Shown one piece after another: positions 58,528 through 64,000 of a stretch of DNA of 64,000 bases. Below the pieces are notes generated by a model. That model saw only the letters and a list, made by a program, of their open reading frames with translations, did not search any database and was not told the origin of the DNA. Made by a program: the position numbers and the translations under genes. Numbering within the stretch: the first letter of the stretch is position 1; every line of letters starts with the position of its first letter. The DNA is from Auanema rhodensis (lineage: Eukaryota; Nematoda; Chromadorea; Rhabditida; Rhabditidae): the NCBI GenBank assembly GCA_964057225.1, contig OZ059900.1, forward strand, positions 14,275,638 to 14,339,637, given 5' to 3'.

Positions 58528-58599
58528 CTCCCCGGCCGGGAATTGAACCCGGGTCTCGCATGTGACAGACGCGGATACTCACCACTATACTACCGAAGA
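58528..58599 (-). tRNA. trnD-GUC: tRNA-Asp(GUC), unit 94, acceptor variant
   Basis: Acceptor 5' strand TCTTCGG (third base C to T) adds a second U-G pair. Shared with units 95, 97 and 102. Confidence 0.94.
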
Positions 58600-58965
58600 T
58601 TTAATTTGCACTTAGAAACTTTCATTAAGAGTGTGAGTTTGAAATATAGTAGAAAAATGAAACACTGTCTCTAACATATCTTGATTTATGGCCTACTTTA
58701 CTCAAAGAGCTAATTGAAGTTTGTTGTTACAATGAACAATTGATTAACGCTGAGGTTCCGTTTTTTTTCATCGTAATTGAGATAGAACATTTAAATTAAA
58801 TGGAAATGTTTAAAAATTTAGAAAATATCACAAACTCAAATCACTTTTGAAAAAACAGAAAGTTTAAAACAACCTTTTTTCTAATAATTATCTCTTTTAT
58901 CCGACTTTTGGAAAAAAACAAAAATAGCATAACATTCAATAACGATGAATCAGAACAAAAACATT

Positions 58966-59037
58966 CTCCCCGGCCGGGAATTGAACCCGGGTCTCGCATG
59001 TGACAGACGCGGATACTCACCACTATACTACCGAAGA
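58966..59037 (-). tRNA. trnD-GUC: tRNA-Asp(GUC), unit 95, acceptor variant
   Basis: Same TCTTCGG acceptor as unit 94; duplicate of that unit. Confidence 0.94.
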
Positions 59038-59404
59038 TTTAATTTGCACTTAGAAACTTTCATTAAGAGTGTGAGTTTGAAATATAGTAGAAAAATGAAA
59101 CACTGTCTCTAACATATCTTGATTTATGGCCTACTTTACTCAAAGAGCTAATTGAAGTTTGTTGTTACAATGAACAATTGATTAACGCTGACGTTTCAAT
59201 TTTTTTCATCGTAATTAAGATAGAACATTTAAATTAAATAGAAATGTTTGAAAATTTAAAAAAAAATCACAAGCTCAAATCACTTTTGAAAAAGCAGAAA
59301 GTTTAAAACAATCTTTTTTCTAATAATTATCGTCTTTATCCGACTTTTTGAAGAAAACAAAAATAGCATAACATTCAATAACGATGAATCAGAACAAAAA
59401 CATT

Positions 59405-59476
59405 CTCCCCGGCCGGGAATTGAACCCGGGTCTCGCATGTGACAGACGCGGATACTCACCACTATACTACCGAGGA
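59405..59476 (-). tRNA. trnD-GUC: tRNA-Asp(GUC), unit 96
   Basis: Consensus tRNA; F-like spacer with ctttttgaagaaaac, the form that matches the gypsy insertion site. Confidence 0.96.
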
Positions 59477-59842
59477 TTGAATTTGCACTTAGAAACTTTC
59501 ATTAAGAGTGTGAGTTTGAATTATAGTAGAAAAATGAAACACTGTCTCTAACATATCTTGATTCATGGCCTACTTTACTCAAAGAGCTAATTGAAGTTTG
59601 GTGTTAAAATGAACAATTGATTAACGCTGACGTTCCATTTTTTTTCATCGTAATTGAGATAGAATACTTAAATTAAATGGAAATGTTTGAAAATTTAGAA
59701 AATATCACAAACTCAAATCACTTTTGATAAAACAGAAAGTTTAAAACAACCTTTTTTCTAATAATTATCTTTTTTATCCGACTTTTGGAAGAAAACAAAA
59801 ATAGCATAACATTCAATAACGATGAATCAGAACAAAAACATT

Positions 59843-59914
59843 CTCCCCGGCCGGGAATTGAACCCGGGTCTCGCATGTGACAGACGCGGATACTCACCAC
59901 TATACTACCGAAGA
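59843..59914 (-). tRNA. trnD-GUC: tRNA-Asp(GUC), unit 97, acceptor variant
   Basis: TCTTCGG acceptor; counterpart of unit 102. Confidence 0.94.
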
Positions 59915-60281
59915 TTTAATTTGCACTTAGAAACTTTCATTAAGAGTGTGAGTTTGAAATATAGTAGAAAAATGAAACACTGTCTCTAACATATCTTGAT
60001 TTATGGCCTACTTTACTCAAAGAGCTAATTGAAGTTTGTTGTTACAATGAACAATTGATTAACGCTGACGTTTCAATTTTTTTCATCGTAATTAAGATAG
60101 AACATTTAAATTAAATAGAAATGTTTGAAAATTTAAAAAAAAATCACAAGCTCAAATCACTTTTGAAAAAGCAGAAAGTTTAAAACAATCTTTTTTCTAA
60201 TAATTATCGTCTTTATCCGACTTTTTGAAGAAAACAAAAATAGCATAACATTCAATAACGATGAATCAGAACAAAAACATT

Positions 60282-60353
60282 CTCCCCGGCCGGGAATTGA
60301 ACCCGGGTCTCGCATGTGACAGACGCGGATACTCACCACTATACTACCGAGGA
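60282..60353 (-). tRNA. trnD-GUC: tRNA-Asp(GUC), unit 98
   Basis: Consensus tRNA; 5' flank starts aggatag as in unit 103. Confidence 0.96.
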
Positions 60354-60718
60354 TAGAATTTGCACTTAGAAACTTTCATTAAGAGTGTGAGTTTGAAATA
60401 TAGTAGAAAAATGAAACACTGTCTCTAACATATATTAATTTATGGCCTACTTTACTCAAAGAGCTAATTGAAGTTTGGTGTTAAAATGAAAAATTGATTA
60501 ACGCTGACGTTCCATTTTTTTTATCGTAATTGAGATAGAATACTTAAATTAAATGGAAATGTTTGAAAATTTAGAAAATATCACAAACTCAAATCACTTT
60601 TGAAAAAACAGAAAGTTTAAAACAACCTTTTTTCTAATAATTATCTTTTTTATCCGACTTTTGGAAAAAAACAAAAATAGCATAACATTCAATAACGATG
60701 AATCAGAACAAAAACATT

Positions 60719-60790
60719 CTCCCCGGCCGGGAATTGAACCCGGGTCTCGCATGTGACAGACGCGGATACTTACCACTATACTACCGAGGA
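60719..60790 (-). tRNA. trnD-GUC: tRNA-Asp(GUC), unit 99, D-loop variant
   Basis: GTGGTAAGT in the D loop, as in units 84 and 104. Confidence 0.95.
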
Positions 60791-61157
60791 TTGAATTTGC
60801 ACTTAGAAACTTTCATTAAGAGTGTGAGTTTGAATTATAGTAGAAAAATGAAACACTGTCTCTAACATATCTTGATTCATGGCCTACTTTACTCAAAGAG
60901 CTAATTGAAGTTTGGTGTTAAAATGAACAATTGATTAACGCTGAGGTTCCGTTTTTTTTCATCGTAATTGAGATAGAACATTTAAATTAAATGGAAATGT
61001 TTAAAAATTTAGAAAAAAAACACAAGCTCAAATCACTTTTGAAAAAACAGAAAGTTTAAAACAACCTTTTTTCTAATAATTATCTTTTTAATTCGACTTT
61101 TGGAAGAAAACAAAATAAGCATAACATTCAATAACGATGAATCAGAACAAAAACATT

Positions 61158-61229
61158 CTCCCCGGTCGGGAATTGAACCCGGGTCTCGCATGTGACAGAC
61201 GCGGATACTCACCACTATACTACCGAGGA
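61158..61229 (-). tRNA. trnD-GUC: tRNA-Asp(GUC), unit 100, T-stem mismatch
   Basis: T stem 3' strand CCCGA instead of CCCGG leaves the outer pair as C-A. Confidence 0.93.
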
Positions 61230-61594
61230 TTGAATTTGCACTTAGAAACTTTCATTAAGAGTGTGAGTTTGAAATATAGTAGAAAAATGAAACACTGTCT
61301 CTAACATATATTAATTTATGGCCTACTTTACTCAAAGAGCTAATTGAAGTTTCGTGTTAAAATGAACAATTGATTAACGCTGACGTTCCATTTTTTTTAT
61401 CGTAATTGAGATAGAATACTTAAATTAAATGGAAATGTTTGAAAATTTAGAAAATATCACAAACTCAAATCACTTTTGAAAAAACAGAAAGTTTAAAACA
61501 ACCTTTTTTCTAATAATTATCTCTTTTATCCGACTTTTGGAAAAAAACAAAAATAGCATAACATTCAATAACGATGAATCAGAACAAAAACATT

Positions 61595-61666
61595 CTCCCC
61601 GGCCGGGAATTGAACCCGGGTCTCGCATGTGACAGACGCGGATACTCACCACTATACTACCGAGGA
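61595..61666 (-). tRNA. trnD-GUC: tRNA-Asp(GUC), unit 101
   Basis: Consensus tRNA. Confidence 0.96.
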
Positions 61667-62032
61667 TTGAATTTGCACTTAGAAACTTTCATTAAGAGTG
61701 TGAGTTTGAATTATAGTAGATAAATGAAACACTGTCTCTAACATATCTTGATTCATGGCCTACTTTACTCAAAGAGCTAATTGAAGTTTGGTGTTAAAAT
61801 GAACAATTGATTAACGCTGACGTTCCATTTTTTTTCATCGTAATTGAGATAGAATACTTAAATTAAATGGAAATGTTTGAAAATTTAGAAAATATCACAA
61901 ACTCAAATCACTTTTGATAAAACAGAAAGTTTAAAACAACCTTTTTTCTAATAATTATCTTTTTTATCCGACTTTTGGAAGATAACAAAAATAGCATAAC
62001 ATTCAATAACGATGAATCAGAACAAAAACATT

Positions 62033-62104
62033 CTCCCCGGCCGGGAATTGAACCCGGGTCTCGCATGTGACAGACGCGGATACTCACCACTATACTACCG
62101 AAGA
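62033..62104 (-). tRNA. trnD-GUC: tRNA-Asp(GUC), unit 102, acceptor variant
   Basis: TCTTCGG acceptor; 2190 bp from its counterpart unit 97. Confidence 0.94.
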
Positions 62105-62471
62105 TTTAATTTGCACTTAGAAACTTTCATTAAGAGTGTGAGTTTGAAATATAGTAGAAAAATGAAACACTGTCTCTAACATATCTTGATTTATGGCCTA
62201 CTTTACTCAAAGAGCTAATTGAAGTTTGTTGTTACAATGAACAATTGATTAACGCTGACGTTTCAATTTTTTTCATCGTAATTAAGATAGAACATTTAAA
62301 TTAAATAGAAATGTTTGAAAATTTAAAAAAAAATCACAAGCTCAAATCACTTTTGAAAAAGCAGAAAGTTTAAAACAATCTTTTTTCTAATAATTATCGT
62401 CTTTATCCGACTTTTTGAAGAAAACAAAAATAGCATAACATTCAATAACGATGAATCAGAACAAAAACATT

Positions 62472-62543
62472 CTCCCCGGCCGGGAATTGAACCCGGGTCT
62501 CGCATGTGACAGACGCGGATACTCACCACTATACTACCGAGGA
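62472..62543 (-). tRNA. trnD-GUC: tRNA-Asp(GUC), unit 103
   Basis: Consensus tRNA; counterpart of unit 98. Confidence 0.96.
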
Positions 62544-62908
62544 TAGAATTTGCACTTAGAAACTTTCATTAAGAGTGTGAGTTTGAAATATAGTAGAAAA
62601 ATGAAACACTGTCTCTAACATATATTAATTTATGGCCTACTTTACTCAAAGAGCTAATTGAAGTTTGGTGTTAAAATGAAAAATTGATTAACGCTGACGT
62701 TCCATTTTTTTTATCGTAATTGAGATAGAATACTTAAATTAAATGGAAATGTTTGAAAATTTAGAAAATATCACAAACTCAAATCACTTTTGAAAAAACA
62801 GAAAGTTTAAAACAACCTTTTTTCTAATAATTATCTTTTTTATCCGACTTTTGGAAAAAAACAAAAATAGCATAACATTCAATAACGATGAATCAGAACA
62901 AAAACATT

Positions 62909-62980
62909 CTCCCCGGCCGGGAATTGAACCCGGGTCTCGCATGTGACAGACGCGGATACTTACCACTATACTACCGAGGA
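62909..62980 (-). tRNA. trnD-GUC: tRNA-Asp(GUC), unit 104, D-loop variant
   Basis: GTGGTAAGT in the D loop; counterpart of unit 99. Confidence 0.95.
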
Positions 62981-63346
62981 TTGAATTTGCACTTAGAAAC
63001 TTTCATTAAGAGTGTGAGTTTGAATTATAGTAGAAAAATGAAACACTGTCTCTAACATATCTTGATTCATGGCCTACTTTACTCAAAGAGCTAATTGAAG
63101 TTTGGTGTTAAAATGAACAATTGATTAACGCTGACGTTCCATTTTTTTTCATCGTAATTGAGATAGAATACTTAAATTAAATGGAAATGTTTGAAAATTT
63201 AGAAAATATCACAAACTCAAATCACTTTTGATAAAACAGAAAGTTTAAAACAACCTTTTTTCAAATAATTATCTTTTTTATCCGACTTTTGGAAGAAAAC
63301 AAAAATAGCATAACATTCAATAACGATGAATCAGAACAAAAACATT

Positions 63347-63418
63347 CTCCCCGGCCGGGAATTGAACCCGGGTCTCGCATGTGACAGACGCGGATACTCA
63401 CCACTATACTACCGAAAA
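63347..63418 (-). tRNA. trnD-GUC: tRNA-Asp(GUC), unit 105, weakened acceptor
   Basis: Acceptor 5' strand TTTTCGG gives three consecutive U-G pairs with GGGG; possibly unstable. Confidence 0.9.
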
Positions 63419-63785
63419 TTTAATTTGCACTTAGAAACTTTCATTAAGAGTGTGAGTTTGAAATATAGTAGAAAAATGAAACACTGTCTCTAACATATCT
63501 TGATTTATGGCCTACTTTACTCAAAGAGCTAATTGAAGTTTGGTGTTACAATGAACAATTGATTAACGCTGACGTTTCAATTTTTTTTATCGTAATTAAG
63601 ATAGAACATTTAAATTAAATAGAAATGTTTGAAAATTTAAAAAAAAATCACAAGCTCAAATCACTTTTGAAAAAGCAGAAAGTTTAAAACAATCTTTTTT
63701 CTAATAATTATCGTCTTCATCCGACTTTTTGAAGAAAACAAAAATAGCATAACATTCAATAACGATGAATCAGAACAAAAACATT

Positions 63786-63857
63786 CTCCCCGGCCGGGAA
63801 TTGAACCCGGGTCTCGCATGTGACAGACGCGGATACTCACGACTATACTACCGAGGA
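63786..63857 (-). tRNA. trnD-GUC: tRNA-Asp(GUC), unit 106, D-loop GG altered
   Basis: The D loop reads AGTCGTGAG instead of AGTGGTGAG, losing one of the two conserved G that contact the T loop and changing the A box; likely impaired. Confidence 0.9.
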
Positions 63858-64000
63858 TTGAATTTGCACTTAGAAACTTTCATTAAGAGTGTGAGTTTGA
63901 ATTAAAGTAGAAAAGTGAAACACTGTCTCTAACATATCTTGATTTATGGCCTACTTTACTCAAAGAGCTAATTGAAGTTTGGTGTTAGAATGAACAATTG

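Larger units (their letters stand above)
56832..64000 (-). repeat. tRNA-Asp tandem array, segment D (16 units)
   Basis: Units 91-106, same orientation, 437-439 bp apart, running off the right edge. Many carry tttagaaaatatcacaaactc in place of the aaaaaaaatcacaagctc of the left segment, plus linked changes such as cttgattcatgg and gctgaggttcc. Units 97-99 and 102-104 are near-identical triplets 2190 bp apart. tRNA changes are more frequent here than on the left. Confidence 0.97.

Noticed and set aside
59-63000. A conserved ORF of about 60 codons in each array unit, on the tRNA strand
   Set aside because: Its first 20 codons are the tRNA sequence itself, it starts at a GTG, and the tail varies with homopolymer and spacer changes. 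Conservation is explained by the tRNA and the repeat, not by a protein.

Overview
The window is almost entirely a head-to-tail tandem array of a 438-439 bp unit. Each unit carries one tRNA-Asp(GUC) gene on the minus strand. I count 106 tRNA loci: 105 complete genes and one split by a transposon. The array runs off both window ends and is interrupted by three mobile elements: a shortened LTR retroelement (35391-37775), a large Ty3/gypsy-class retrovirus-like element on the minus strand (40244-52161), and a Mutator-like DNA transposon (53603-56831). tRNA orientation is unchanged across all three, so they are insertions into one ancestral array.

The organism is an animal, judged from the metazoan-type tRNA-Asp with internal A and B boxes, the gypsy-class env-bearing element and the DNA transposon. 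The spacers are very AT-rich. The transposon gene has 40-60 bp introns ending in T-rich acceptors, which would suit a nematode or another invertebrate with compact introns. I cannot name the species.

Layout: 1-35390, 81 tRNA units with nested higher-order repeats. 35391-37775, LTR element with an identical but truncated second LTR and no complete gag or pol. 37776-40243, five more units. 40244-52161, retrovirus-like element with 441-bp LTRs that differ at only two positions and a 4-bp target duplication. 52162-53602, three tRNA units plus a fourth cut by the DNA transposon. 53603-56831, the transposon, flanked by a 9-bp duplication of tRNA sequence. 56832-64000, sixteen more, more divergent units.

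The most unusual protein-coding feature is the gene order of the large element. Its envelope region lies between gag and protease/RT, in the same reading frame as both, instead of downstream of pol. A hydrophobic signal-like segment follows gag, a Cys-containing ectodomain with a long Thr-rich stretch comes next, and a second membrane segment leads directly into protease. This predicts a gag-env-pol polyprotein that crosses a membrane twice, with gag and pol both cytosolic. In this copy the frame is interrupted by two in-frame TGA codons. A deletion also removes the end of RT and the start of RNase H, so the copy looks defective although the insertion is recent. A 227-codon ORF of unknown function lies between integrase and the 3' LTR.
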